Positions 55,535 through 63,017 are shown, numbered from the stretch's first letter. The stretch is DNA of 64,000 nucleotides from Bacteroidales bacterium (GCA_023229135.1 JALNZT010000001.1:1-64000); one strand, 5' to 3'. Notes: generated by a model not told the origin, from the letters alone. Made by a program: numbers and translations.

Positions 55535-55553
55535 ATGCAACACAGGTACTGTT
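55502..55553 (-). ncRNA. abiF-type small structured RNA (candidate RNA antitoxin)
   Basis: About 50 nt between the strong promoter at 55588-55558 and the T run at 55508-55502. The first hairpin is GCAACA (55555-55550) with TGTTGC (55542-55537), so the true 5' end may lie a few bases earlier than given. The second is CCCGT/ACGGG. The AAGA (55529-55526) in the second loop is complementary to UCUU (55513-55510) directly after the stem, so an H-type pseudoknot is possible. No reading frame fits. Structured RNAs upstream of abiF genes are known from comparative genomics, as I recall; this one has the same position. Confidence 0.65.
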
Positions 55554-55557
55554 GCTG

Positions 55558-55588
55558 CAAAAGTAAGTATATTAGTTGTGGTTACAAA
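55558..55588 (-). promoter_or_regulatory. promoter of the abi small RNA and probably of abi-hsdR
   Basis: On the minus strand TTTG (55588-55585), 19 bp, TACTTTTG (55565-55558). It is a perfect consensus match placed just after the hsdS stop. Confidence 0.7.
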
Positions 55589-55596
55589 ATATTTAC

Positions 55597-56997
55597 TCAT
55601 ATCACTTTTATTTTTCCTGTTACTACTTCACTGATTAAGGCAGTGCGGTATTCGGTGAGTAGGTCGATTAGTTTTTTTGTTTTGGCGTTTTTAGCATCTA
55701 TAAGAGCACATTCGGTTTCAATGTGCAGGACGATGTTTTCTTGTTCTTGAATAGGTGGAATCGATATATAAATTGTTTTTAAATCATTTATATTGAATCT
55801 ATAAACTTTTAGACCAGTTGCATACTTTTGAAGTTCTTTTGTGAAATTTTTTGAAGAATAATATAAATATTTACCATTTACCATTGCACTATTTGGTTTT
55901 AATAACATCTGTTCACCTCCTAATAAACCTAAATCTTTTCTATTGTAAAAAGCGGAATGACCTAAATCCTCAATTGTTTCTGATGTTGAAATAATAATCA
56001 CATCTCCATAATTTACAACTTGAGAATCCTTGAAAAACTCATCATTAACGTAAAATTTAAAATTTTCATCAACTTCATCAACTTTATATGTCTTGCCATA
56101 TTGCAAAGCAACATAGTTACCTTTACTTAATAATTCGTCTTTTTTAAAGCTTGAATTTCCTCTTACAAAACTACACACACCAGAAAGTTTTTTCACATCC
56201 CAATGCTCAGGAATTTCGCCCAGCCATTCAATACCGCTGTCTTTCATTTTAATTGTCTGCACCGTTGATTTGTTTGATTTTGAGATTTCGTTGATTTGCG
56301 TATCAGCGGAATCATTTAATCTTTTTTCATCTGCAGTCAGACCTTTGGTAACGGCTTGGTTGATGATGGCGGTTTTTTCTTCTTCGTAGAGTTCGAGCAG
56401 GCGTTTTTTGTCGGCTATCAGTTCGTCTATCTCGGCTGTTTTGCGGTCGAGGTAGTTGGCGATGGCGGTTTGTTCTTGTATTGTGGGACGAACCATTCTA
56501 AGATTTTCCAATACGTTCATTCCGATATTTTGTTGAGTACCATAATTCCAGCCTAACTCAATAGCCGAAAAGAAGCGACTTGACCTCATAAAAAAAAACA
56601 AGAAATCTGTTGTTGTTTTGTTTGGGGCAGGTCTAAATGCTGCCAATGGCGACCATATATTAAATTCTTCATTTGTTTGCACTCGTGCTAAGTTTCCAGT
56701 TGTTGCTCCAGATTTTATCATATAAACATCACCCATTTGTGGTTTATATTTTAAAGAAAATCTCTCGTGTTCTTCTATGGAAATAAATCCCCTCTTCTTG
56801 TTAAAATCAATTTTGTCATTTTTGATTGCTTCGGCAGAAATAAATGGAATACCATCAGGTGTTAGTTCAGGCGTTTCGTGCGGTCCATCAGTTAGTGGCA
56901 TTAAAAGAGAATATTTAATTGGAACTACCTCCCAATGCTCCGGAATTTGCCCAATCCATTCAATGCCTGAATCTTTATAGTTGTCGTATTTTCTCAT
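55597..56997 (-). CDS. hsdS: type I restriction enzyme specificity subunit
   Basis: Binds the split recognition sequence for both methylation and cleavage. The 466 residues show two target-recognition modules, each opened by a KDSGIEW(I/L)G(Q/E)IPEHW segment (about residues 8-23 and 251-266). The central helical spacer (about 180-230) has LDRKTAEIDELIADKKRLLELYEEEKTAIINQAVTKGL, and a shorter second spacer ends the protein. The ATG at 56997 is chosen; a GTG at 57006 is also in frame. A 45-bp direct repeat precedes both modules. Recognition sequence cannot be inferred. Confidence 0.92.
   Translation of the reverse strand: MRKYDNYKDSGIEWIGQIPEHWEVVPIKYSLLMPLTDGPHETPELTPDGIPFISAEAIKNDKIDFNKKRGFISIEEHERFSLKYKPQMGDVYMIKSGATTGNLARVQTNEEFNIWSPLAAFRPAPNKTTTDFLFFFMRSSRFFSAIELGWNYGTQQNIGMNVLENLRMVRPTIQEQTAIANYLDRKTAEIDELIADKKRLLELYEEEKTAIINQAVTKGLTADEKRLNDSADTQINEISKSNKSTVQTIKMKDSGIEWLGEIPEHWDVKKLSGVCSFVRGNSSFKKDELLSKGNYVALQYGKTYKVDEVDENFKFYVNDEFFKDSQVVNYGDVIIISTSETIEDLGHSAFYNRKDLGLLGGEQMLLKPNSAMVNGKYLYYSSKNFTKELQKYATGLKVYRFNINDLKTIYISIPPIQEQENIVLHIETECALIDAKNAKTKKLIDLLTEYRTALISEVVTGKIKVI
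56252..56296 (-). repeat. direct repeat, copy 2 (inside hsdS)
   Basis: Forty-one of 45 bases equal the copy at 56996-57040. It encodes NEISKSNKSTVQT just before the second KDSGIEW module. Confidence 0.8.
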
Positions 56998-57040
56998 TGT
57001 CTGCACCGTTGATTTATTGGATTTTAGGATTTCGTTGATT
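56996..57040 (-). repeat. direct repeat, copy 1 (hsdS start / GxxExxY end)
   Basis: It spans the hsdS start codon and the last codons of the GxxExxY gene. In the hsdS frame it reads NEILKSNKSTVQT, like copy 2, although the gene starts inside it. Confidence 0.8.
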
Positions 57041-57454
57041 AGGGTTTTGTATGTATTGCTTTTTTTGTAGTTTTTTTTCGATAGTTAAGCGTTTAAATTG
57101 CAAACTTGTTGAACCAAAGTTTATTAAAAGACCAATTTCAATTTTATATGCTTCGAGATAATTTAAAGCTTGCGCTAAATGGACTTGCTCAATTTGGGTT
57201 AAAGCCTTTATTTCTACCATAATTTTTTCTTCTACAAAAAAATCGACTCTGCGTGTACCTACTTGAAATTCTTCATACATCACCGGCATTTCTTTTTCTC
57301 TTTCAAACTCTAAGCCTTGTCTATTCATTTCAATAGCTAATGCTCGTTGATAAATGACTTCCTGAAATCCATTGCCCAAAGTGCTGTGGACTTTCATCGC
57401 ACATCCAATAATGGTTTTAGTAATTTCAGAGTGTTTATAGTTTTCATCAATCAT
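57014..57454 (-). CDS. GxxExxY family protein (PD-(D/E)xK nuclease-like)
   Basis: The 146 residues match the GxxExxY family, named for the motif seen here as LGNGFQEVIYQRALAIE (about 27-43). VDFFVEEKIMVEIKALTQIEQVHLAQALNYLEAYKIEIGLLINFG carries the E-x-K nuclease-like motif. The function of the family is not established, though it is common in Bacteroidota and often near R-M genes. It lies 9 bp after hsdM and 16 bp before hsdS. Its last residues (NPNQRNPKIQ) come from the hsdS repeat and are not family-like, so the C terminus was probably altered by recombination. Confidence 0.82.
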   Translation of the reverse strand: MIDENYKHSEITKTIIGCAMKVHSTLGNGFQEVIYQRALAIEMNRQGLEFEREKEMPVMYEEFQVGTRRVDFFVEEKIMVEIKALTQIEQVHLAQALNYLEAYKIEIGLLINFGSTSLQFKRLTIEKKLQKKQYIQNPNQRNPKIQ

Positions 57455-57463
57455 AATAATCTC

Positions 57464-59263
57464 TTAATCATTAAAAATCTGCGGTTCAGACGTTTTCTTC
57501 TCCAACGCCAATATATCGGCTTTAATCTTATCTAAAGGTCGCAAGGGTTTAAACTCGTAGAAATATTTGGTGAAGTTGATTTCGTAACCAATTTTAGTTT
57601 TGGTTTCGTCAACCCAAGCAGTTGGCAAGTGCGGTTTTACTTCTCGTTCAAAATATTCTGATATGGTTTGCTTCCTGAAAGGAGACGCAGAATCCTGCGT
57701 TTTTACAAGGAAAGGTATGTTCTCATAATCTCGTAAAGAGCTGTCAGGCTTTGGTTTGCCTTTGCTTTTTTGCACTTTGCCATTTTCAATAAGTGCTTGC
57801 TCAACCGTAATACGGTAATAGGCAAAATATTCATTGGGTACTATTTTAGAAAATTCGTTTTCTTCAAAGTTTCCGTATAGCTGTGTTATAAAACCAATGC
57901 CTTTTTCGGTTCCGTTTTCAACAACTTTTTTCCTTTTATTACCAAGGCTTTTATCCATTTTTTGCCAAAAACGGTTTTGTTCGAGTTTGCCTTCTTTCAT
58001 CAATTCTTCATCCTTAACACCTGTGGCATTTATCAACTGTACTTTTCCTTTTCGTTCGGCGCTTTTGTTATTGGTAATAATCCAGATATAGGTTGAAATT
58101 CCTGTATTGTAAAAAAGTTGGTCAGGTAGTGCAATGATGGTTTCTAACCAATCATTTTCAATAATCCATTTTCTAATTTCACTTTCTCCGCTACCTGCTG
58201 CACCCGAAAACAAAGGCGAACCATTAAAGACAATTCCAATGCGTGTTCCGCCTGGCTTCATTTTTGAAATCATATGTTGCAAAAAGAGTAGCGAGCCATC
58301 GTTAATTCTTGGCAATCCTGCTCCAAAACGCCCTCTCATTCCTTTGCTGTCTGCTTCGGCTTTGATGATTTTTTGTGCTTTTTTCCAGTCCACACCAAAA
58401 GGCGGATTTGAAAGCATATAATCAAACTTTTCCTCTTCCAGACCGTCAACAGTAAATGTATTTCCGAATTTTATGTTTGCTGGATTCTGCCCTTTAATTA
58501 GCATATCTGATTTACAGATGGCGTAAGATTCAGGGTTTATCTCCTGTCCGAAAACTTTTAGCTCTGCTTTTGGGTTGAGTTCATTCAAATGTTGCTCGGC
58601 AACAGAAAGCATTCCGCCTGTTCCGCAAGCAGGGTCGTACATTGTTTTTACTATTCCTTCTTTGGTCAGGGTTTCGCTATCTTCGTTGAAAAGTACATTT
58701 ACCATCAACCGAATTACTTCCCGTGGCGTAAAGTGTTCCCCAGCAGTTTCGTTGGATTGTTCTGAGAATCTTCTAATCAGGTCTTCAAAAATGTAGCCCA
58801 TAATCATTGGGTCATCATCTGCAAGATCAATTTCCTGAAATGCTTTTGTAACCCGAAAAAGAATATCCGCCTTTGGGTCGTCCATTCTGTCTATTTGGTC
58901 GTCAAAGTTGAAGTATTCAATTATTTCTCTGGCACTTGTGGAAAATCCGTTGATGAAATTTCTAAGATTTACCGCCACATTATTTGGGTCGGCAATGAGT
59001 TTATCAAAGTCAAATTGGCTTCGGTTATGAAAGTTAAAACCTGCTTTTTTGTTTAAGGCTATGTCTTTTGCACTTTCTTTTATTTTTTCAACTGTTGGCA
59101 AGTAATCAAGTACAGTTTGTTTTGTATCTTTTAAAACACAGTCCAAACGTCTTAGCACTGTCATTGGCAAAATCACTTTTCCGTAATCTGCTCTCTTGTA
59201 ATCGCCTCTGAGAAGATTTGCAACTTCCCATATTTTATCTGACTTTGCTTTAAAGTTCTTCAT
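57464..59263 (-). CDS. hsdM: type I restriction enzyme methylase subunit
   Basis: N6-adenine methyltransferase subunit of the type I complex. The 599 residues have the HsdM N-terminal domain (KIWEVANLLRGDYKRADYGKVILPMTVLRRLDCVL) and the AdoMet motif DPACGTGGML (about 208). The catalytic motif is NPPFG (about 284), typical of N6-adenine methylases. The C-terminal part is helical and ends KIKADILALEKK. It is the first gene of the unit; no clear Bacteroidota promoter is seen just upstream. Confidence 0.96.
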   Translation of the reverse strand: MKNFKAKSDKIWEVANLLRGDYKRADYGKVILPMTVLRRLDCVLKDTKQTVLDYLPTVEKIKESAKDIALNKKAGFNFHNRSQFDFDKLIADPNNVAVNLRNFINGFSTSAREIIEYFNFDDQIDRMDDPKADILFRVTKAFQEIDLADDDPMIMGYIFEDLIRRFSEQSNETAGEHFTPREVIRLMVNVLFNEDSETLTKEGIVKTMYDPACGTGGMLSVAEQHLNELNPKAELKVFGQEINPESYAICKSDMLIKGQNPANIKFGNTFTVDGLEEEKFDYMLSNPPFGVDWKKAQKIIKAEADSKGMRGRFGAGLPRINDGSLLFLQHMISKMKPGGTRIGIVFNGSPLFSGAAGSGESEIRKWIIENDWLETIIALPDQLFYNTGISTYIWIITNNKSAERKGKVQLINATGVKDEELMKEGKLEQNRFWQKMDKSLGNKRKKVVENGTEKGIGFITQLYGNFEENEFSKIVPNEYFAYYRITVEQALIENGKVQKSKGKPKPDSSLRDYENIPFLVKTQDSASPFRKQTISEYFEREVKPHLPTAWVDETKTKIGYEINFTKYFYEFKPLRPLDKIKADILALEKKTSEPQIFND

Positions 59264-59492
59264 TTATATTTTTTTGTTCTTTTATTCCGTTTTTAAAATT
59301 ACTTCAAATGTTTCGTTTTCTGTCCGAGCGCTGGCTAAAAAATAGCTCTTTTGGTTTTTTCTGCGTTGGCATTGCGTGTCGGCAAAAAACCAAATGTGCT
59401 GTTTGTGCTATTGGCTCTTTTTTACACTGACGCACAACGGCAGTCCGTCTAAAAACCTCCGTTTTCTTTTGTTTCTATACATTTTTACACAG
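59264..59492. repeat. flank of the R-M island with palindromic, attC-like text
   Basis: No gene. The text CAAATGTG..TATTGGCTCTTTTTTACACT (59391-59439) resembles that beside hsdR (CAAATGTG..TATGGCTTTTAGTG). AATAGCTCTTTTGGT (59341-59355) is inverted at 59587-59604 within the transposase remnant, with a 2-bp insertion. Confidence 0.4.
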
Positions 59493-59924
59493 CTAAGATA
59501 GCAAATACTCCCGTTGTAAGGAGGGCAAATTTTCAATCAATTTTTGTGATTGTTTTTTTTGTGTTCGCCAAAATAGCTCCAATGAAACCAAAAAGAGAGC
59601 TATTGGCATCAAAAAACCAAAAAGAAAATACCTAAGTGATTCTTTTCCAATGATATTCAAAATTCTGCGTAAATTGTAGGCCGTAAATACCAATCCTATA
59701 TCGTCCGAAGCGCGTTGGATGGTCTGCTTGATCATGACGTAATTGAAACCCCACTGTCGCTTAATTGTGCCATAGGGGTGTTCCACGAACACAAGTATCT
59801 CCATATCAATATTTTCCACAAACAGTTCAATCATCCACACCTCATTATCGTGACTGATGGTAGCTTCCATACTCACCGGAAAGATATGCATTTGCTCCTT
59901 GTCTTGTCCTTGTTGGTACTTCAT
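59493..59924 (-). pseudogene. IS1182-type transposase, C-terminal remnant
   Basis: A 143-codon frame whose central part, FVEHPYGTIKRQWGFNYVMIKQTIQRASDDIGLVFTAYNLRRILNII, is the C-terminal region of IS1182-family DDE transposases, with the Glu of the catalytic triad likely in VEHP. The first 45 codons and the last 40 do not look like the family, and complete members are near 450-550 aa. It is therefore a fragment. No terminal inverted repeats or target duplication can be seen around it. It marks past insertion at the edge of the R-M island. Confidence 0.72.
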
Positions 59925-60146
59925 TGCGTGTTATATTTACGCATTAAATGTACAACTTTATATTGGATTATTACAGCTTTTTTATTGAAATATTATTCTT
60001 TTTTCTTCGGAAAATGATACGGGGGGAGGTAGTCTGACGGGTGGTTATCAGCGTAGTGCGGAATTAGAAGAACTTCACTTTTGGTTTAACCTTATATTTG
60101 TTAATATTCAATTCGCTTAAATTTTGCACTTTAGCCCGCATTATGC

Positions 60147-61271
60147 TTATACAGTGTTGTGGCTAGTGTTCTTTATTTTTCTGTTCACTTCATCAATTGA
60201 CTTTTTAAGAGCTTTTTCAAATTTTGGTAAATATTCAACAAAAAAATCTACCATAGAATCCCAATCATCTCTGTTAAAAATATTCAGTTCCCCCTTCTCA
60301 AATTTAATTCTGCTCATTCTTTTATCATCAAGCCTTTCCCAAATCAAAGAATGTCCAAATATTTCTTCAATTCTTGCTTGTTTTTCTTTTAACAGGTCAA
60401 AAATTTCTTTGTTTTCCTCTTGTGATCTGCCATAAATTGATAGTTCTACTCTTACACAAGACTTAGTAATTATGGTGTTATAACTTACTCCACTCATACC
60501 TGAACCTGCGGAAAGCCAATGGTCTTTTGACGGGCTTACATTTTGGTAAAGTGAATTTATTGGGTTTAATGCTCCTATCATTTTAGCCCAAAATTCTTTT
60601 CTTATATGATGTCTGCTTTTTAATTCTTCCTGCCTTTCAATGTTTTCACGATTTTTTTGTGCCATTGAAATAATAAAGTCCTCTGCTTCTTTTATCGGGA
60701 TTACTTGCTCAAAGTTGATTAAGATTGTTTCGTTCATTTTGAATGGTGTTGCCTTAAAACATTGAATTCTAAGCCCATAATTCATTAACCAAAGCACCGT
60801 AGATGTAACTTCTTTTCTAAAAGAACCTGACACCATCATTATTCGTTGAGAGTTACCAGCATTCAACTTCTCTTCGTAGTCTTCGCTTTCAAAAAAATCT
60901 TCAAATTTTTCTTTTGCAGAGTTGTCACCTAAATATGAATTAAAGATTTTAGTTATGTCATCTGTGCTTAAACTGGAACAATAGGAAGCATATTTTAAAA
61001 CTTGCCAGGTTACATCTCGTCCGCTGTCGTCAAGTTTATTTTCAATAATTACTAAATTGCCTTGTTTGTCAAGTGCTAATAAGTCAAGGCGTTCATTGGT
61101 GTCATTAAATCCTGAAAATTCCTTTTGTATTACCAAAAGTTCTTCGTTCAAACACGATGGATTTTTAGCAATCCATTCCTGCAGGTGTTCACGTTCTTTA
61201 AAACCAAGTTCCTTAAAAGTGGCTGTCTTAACCTTTTGAATACTGTTGTCTTTTGGATTTATTTGATACAT
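60147..61271 (-). CDS. DUF4268 protein with PD-(D/E)xK nuclease-like domain
   Basis: A 374-residue protein. The N-terminal half (about 1-170) resembles endonuclease NucS/PD-(D/E)xK-like proteins: FKEREHLQEWIAKNPSCL, ERLDLLALDKQGNLVIIENKLDDSGRDVTWQVLKYASYC, with the D..ExK pattern. The C-terminal half (about 230-350, HHIRKEFWAKMIGALN.., FKALKKS) fits DUF4268, which is found in several defence-related proteins. Its target is unknown. Palindromic text with inverted TAGCCACAAC motifs flanks the gene and even forms its last codons. This suggests a mobile accessory cassette. Confidence 0.75.
   Translation of the reverse strand: MYQINPKDNSIQKVKTATFKELGFKEREHLQEWIAKNPSCLNEELLVIQKEFSGFNDTNERLDLLALDKQGNLVIIENKLDDSGRDVTWQVLKYASYCSSLSTDDITKIFNSYLGDNSAKEKFEDFFESEDYEEKLNAGNSQRIMMVSGSFRKEVTSTVLWLMNYGLRIQCFKATPFKMNETILINFEQVIPIKEAEDFIISMAQKNRENIERQEELKSRHHIRKEFWAKMIGALNPINSLYQNVSPSKDHWLSAGSGMSGVSYNTIITKSCVRVELSIYGRSQEENKEIFDLLKEKQARIEEIFGHSLIWERLDDKRMSRIKFEKGELNIFNRDDWDSMVDFFVEYLPKFEKALKKSIDEVNRKIKNTSHNTV
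60157..60172. repeat. GTTGTGGCTA inverted motif, right-hand side of gene at 60147-61271
   Basis: GTGTTGTGGCTAGTGT covers the C-terminal codons NTSHNT of the DUF4268 gene. It is the inverse of TTAGCCACAACTAG at 61289-61302 beyond the gene start. Confidence 0.45.
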
Positions 61272-61288
61272 TTTGGTTTTGTTTTACA

Positions 61289-61302
61289 TTAGCCACAACT
61301 AG
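61289..61302. repeat. TAGCCACAAC inverted motif upstream of the DUF4268 gene
   Basis: TTAGCCACAACTAG lies 18 bp outside the start codon and mirrors GTTGTGGCTA at 60159-60168, so the gene is bracketed by an 11-12-bp inverted repeat. Confidence 0.45.
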
Positions 61303-61460
61303 CTTGCATGTTTACCTATATACTGTTTAAGATGTATTGGATATATACAGGTATTTCATAGTCATTGGATAGCTGCTTATTTACCCTACAAACTTAATAA
61401 AGTATTTCAATTAAAAGAATGTCTAAAGCCTTTCAAAATAAAAATATACTAACTTCGCCG

Positions 61461-61537
61461 CGACTCCCGGTATAAAAACTCACTACTTGCAATGTGGGCT
61501 TTCTTTAAGGAGGAAAGCCAGCCGGGAGTCGTTTTTT
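61461..61537 (+). ncRNA. structured RNA with its own terminator, upstream of the methyltransferase gene
   Basis: CGACTCCCGG (61461-61470) pairs with CCGGGAGTCG (61522-61531), a perfect 10-bp stem directly followed by six T. Inside it GGCTTTC (61497-61503) pairs with GAAAGCC (61513-61519), and a third weaker helix may form at 61480-61495. The result could be a small RNA or a leader that terminates before the gene at 61548. I cannot assign it to a known riboswitch. Confidence 0.6.
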
Positions 61538-61547
61538 AAATTTTACC

Positions 61548-61991
61548 ATGACAAAAAACCTGCTGATAGCCCGATTTTATGTAGCCGTACAATTCATCTG
61601 TCTGGCCTATTTGCTGTATAGCGGTCCTTGGCTTGCTACAAATTACTGGCTACTCGTATTGGAGATTTTTGGTGTGCTGCTTGGTGTTGTTGCTATTTGG
61701 CAGATGGGCATCGGGAATGTTAATATAACGCCAATCCCAAAAGAAAACGGCGTTTTAGTCACTTCCGGGATTTATTCGCTTATCAGGCATCCGATGTACC
61801 TGGCTCAACTATTGGTAGTTGCGGCTTTGGTGGCCGAATATTATAGTCCGGTCAGGTTGGCAGTGTTGCTGCTGCTAATGGTGAATTTGGTCTTTAAACT
61901 TCATTTTGAAGAAGGCCGACTTTTAACATATTTTGATGGTTACGCCGCCTATCGCGAGAAAAGCTGGCGGCTGATTCCGCTCGTCTATTAG
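61548..61991 (+). CDS. isoprenylcysteine carboxyl methyltransferase-like membrane protein
   Basis: A 147-residue integral membrane protein with four helices (about 8-28, 32-52, 92-112 and 105-125). VTSGIYSLIRHPMYLAQLL carries the ICMT/PEMT-type RHPxY motif. EEGRLLTYFDGYAAYREKSWRLIPL is the conserved C-terminal E-E..Y..Y..W..IP signature. Family members methylate lipid or small substrates with AdoMet; substrate unknown. The preceding structured RNA may control its transcription. Confidence 0.82.
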   Translation: MTKNLLIARFYVAVQFICLAYLLYSGPWLATNYWLLVLEIFGVLLGVVAIWQMGIGNVNITPIPKENGVLVTSGIYSLIRHPMYLAQLLVVAALVAEYYSPVRLAVLLLLMVNLVFKLHFEEGRLLTYFDGYAAYREKSWRLIPLVY

Positions 61992-62087
61992 TGACTGCAA
62001 TTCTGTCAGAACCGCAAAAATGACCTTGCTAAAAAACCTGTAATTCGAGCTGGCACACATATTGATTTAGAGTTAGAAAATCAAACC

Positions 62088-62681
62088 ATGGCGACGCAAA
62101 ACATACAAAATCACAACGATTTATTGGCTGCTTTAAAGCCAGCTGAAAAAAGTTATTTACTGCTTTATAAAGCTGGAAGTGAAGCAAGTGAATGCAGTTT
62201 GGCTAACCTTAAAAAGGCTGCCGAAAAACTTTCTGGCGTAAATGTGCTGCTTGTTGATGTGGCTCAGGTGAAAGATATTCACGAGAATTACCAAGTGAAA
62301 ACGGTGCCATCACTGCTGATTTTTGATGGTGAAAAATACAGCAATGTCATCAAAGGTTGCAACGATCCGCTGTATTATATCTCCCTTTTTGAAGAATCAC
62401 TTTTTAGTACTTCTGCAAAAGAAGGAGAAGCACCTCAAAAGCGGGTAACGGTTTATTCTACACCAAGCTGCAGCTGGTGTAATACGCTTAAAGCTTATTT
62501 TAAAACCCACAATATTCGCTTTACGGATATTGACGTGAGTAAAAATCAGCAGGCAGCAGCGCAAATGGTTCGCAAGAGTGGCCAGCAGGGCGTGCCGCAG
62601 ACAGATATCAACGGCCAAATTATCGTGGGTTTTGACAAAGCCAAAATCAACAGTCTATTAGGAATTCAATCAAATAATTAA
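62088..62681 (+). CDS. thioredoxin-like and glutaredoxin domain fusion
   Basis: The 197 residues contain two thioredoxin-fold units. The N-terminal unit (about 1-105) has YLLLYKAGSEASECSLANL at the position of the usual CxxC, with only one Cys, and then NYQVKTVPSLLIFDG. The C-terminal unit (about 118-192) is a glutaredoxin-like domain with a full YSTPSCSWCNTLKAYF active site (CSWC) and SGQQGVPQTDINGQIIVGFD. The second unit should be redox-active; the first seems degenerate. It lies 17 bp before the GroES-like gene, and both are probably one unit. Confidence 0.82.
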   Translation: MATQNIQNHNDLLAALKPAEKSYLLLYKAGSEASECSLANLKKAAEKLSGVNVLLVDVAQVKDIHENYQVKTVPSLLIFDGEKYSNVIKGCNDPLYYISLFEESLFSTSAKEGEAPQKRVTVYSTPSCSWCNTLKAYFKTHNIRFTDIDVSKNQQAAAQMVRKSGQQGVPQTDINGQIIVGFDKAKINSLLGIQSNN

Positions 62682-62698
62682 TATTAAATACACTAACG

Positions 62699-62986
62699 AT
62701 GAAAGAGTTACAAGCATTAAACGAGCAGGTTATTCTGGATATGACCGAAGAAAAAGGTGAACAACGCACAGCCACCGGACTAATTATTCCTGAAACGGCC
62801 AAAGAAAAGCCGCAGACAGCTAAAGTTATGGCGATTGGAAATATTGAAAACCCAGCTATCACTATCGGTGATGTCGTGTTGTTTAAAAAATATTCAGGCA
62901 CCGAAGTTGATTTTGAAGGCAAAAAATTATTGGTAATTCCTTATGCTGATCTGTTGGCAAAGGTGGTAGAAACCGAAGAAATTTAG
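62699..62986 (+). CDS. GroES-like co-chaperonin family protein
   Basis: The 95 residues read like GroES: QALNEQVILDMTEEKGEQRTATGLIIPETAKEKPQTAKVMAIG, then GDVVLFKKYSGTEVDFEGKKLLVIPYADLLAKVV. The mobile loop is recognisable but altered (GEQRTATGLIIPETA). No groEL is in this window, so it may be a solitary paralogue rather than the housekeeping groES. The gene follows the redox fusion closely and ends at a hairpin terminator. Confidence 0.82.
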   Translation: MKELQALNEQVILDMTEEKGEQRTATGLIIPETAKEKPQTAKVMAIGNIENPAITIGDVVLFKKYSGTEVDFEGKKLLVIPYADLLAKVVETEEI

Positions 62987-63017
62987 ACCCAGAATTATTT
63001 TGAATAATACTATTTAG

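Noticed and set aside
51550..61320. CRISPR array near the HEPN gene
   Set aside because: I found no regularly spaced direct repeats; the only repeats are the two hsdS copies and single palindromes.
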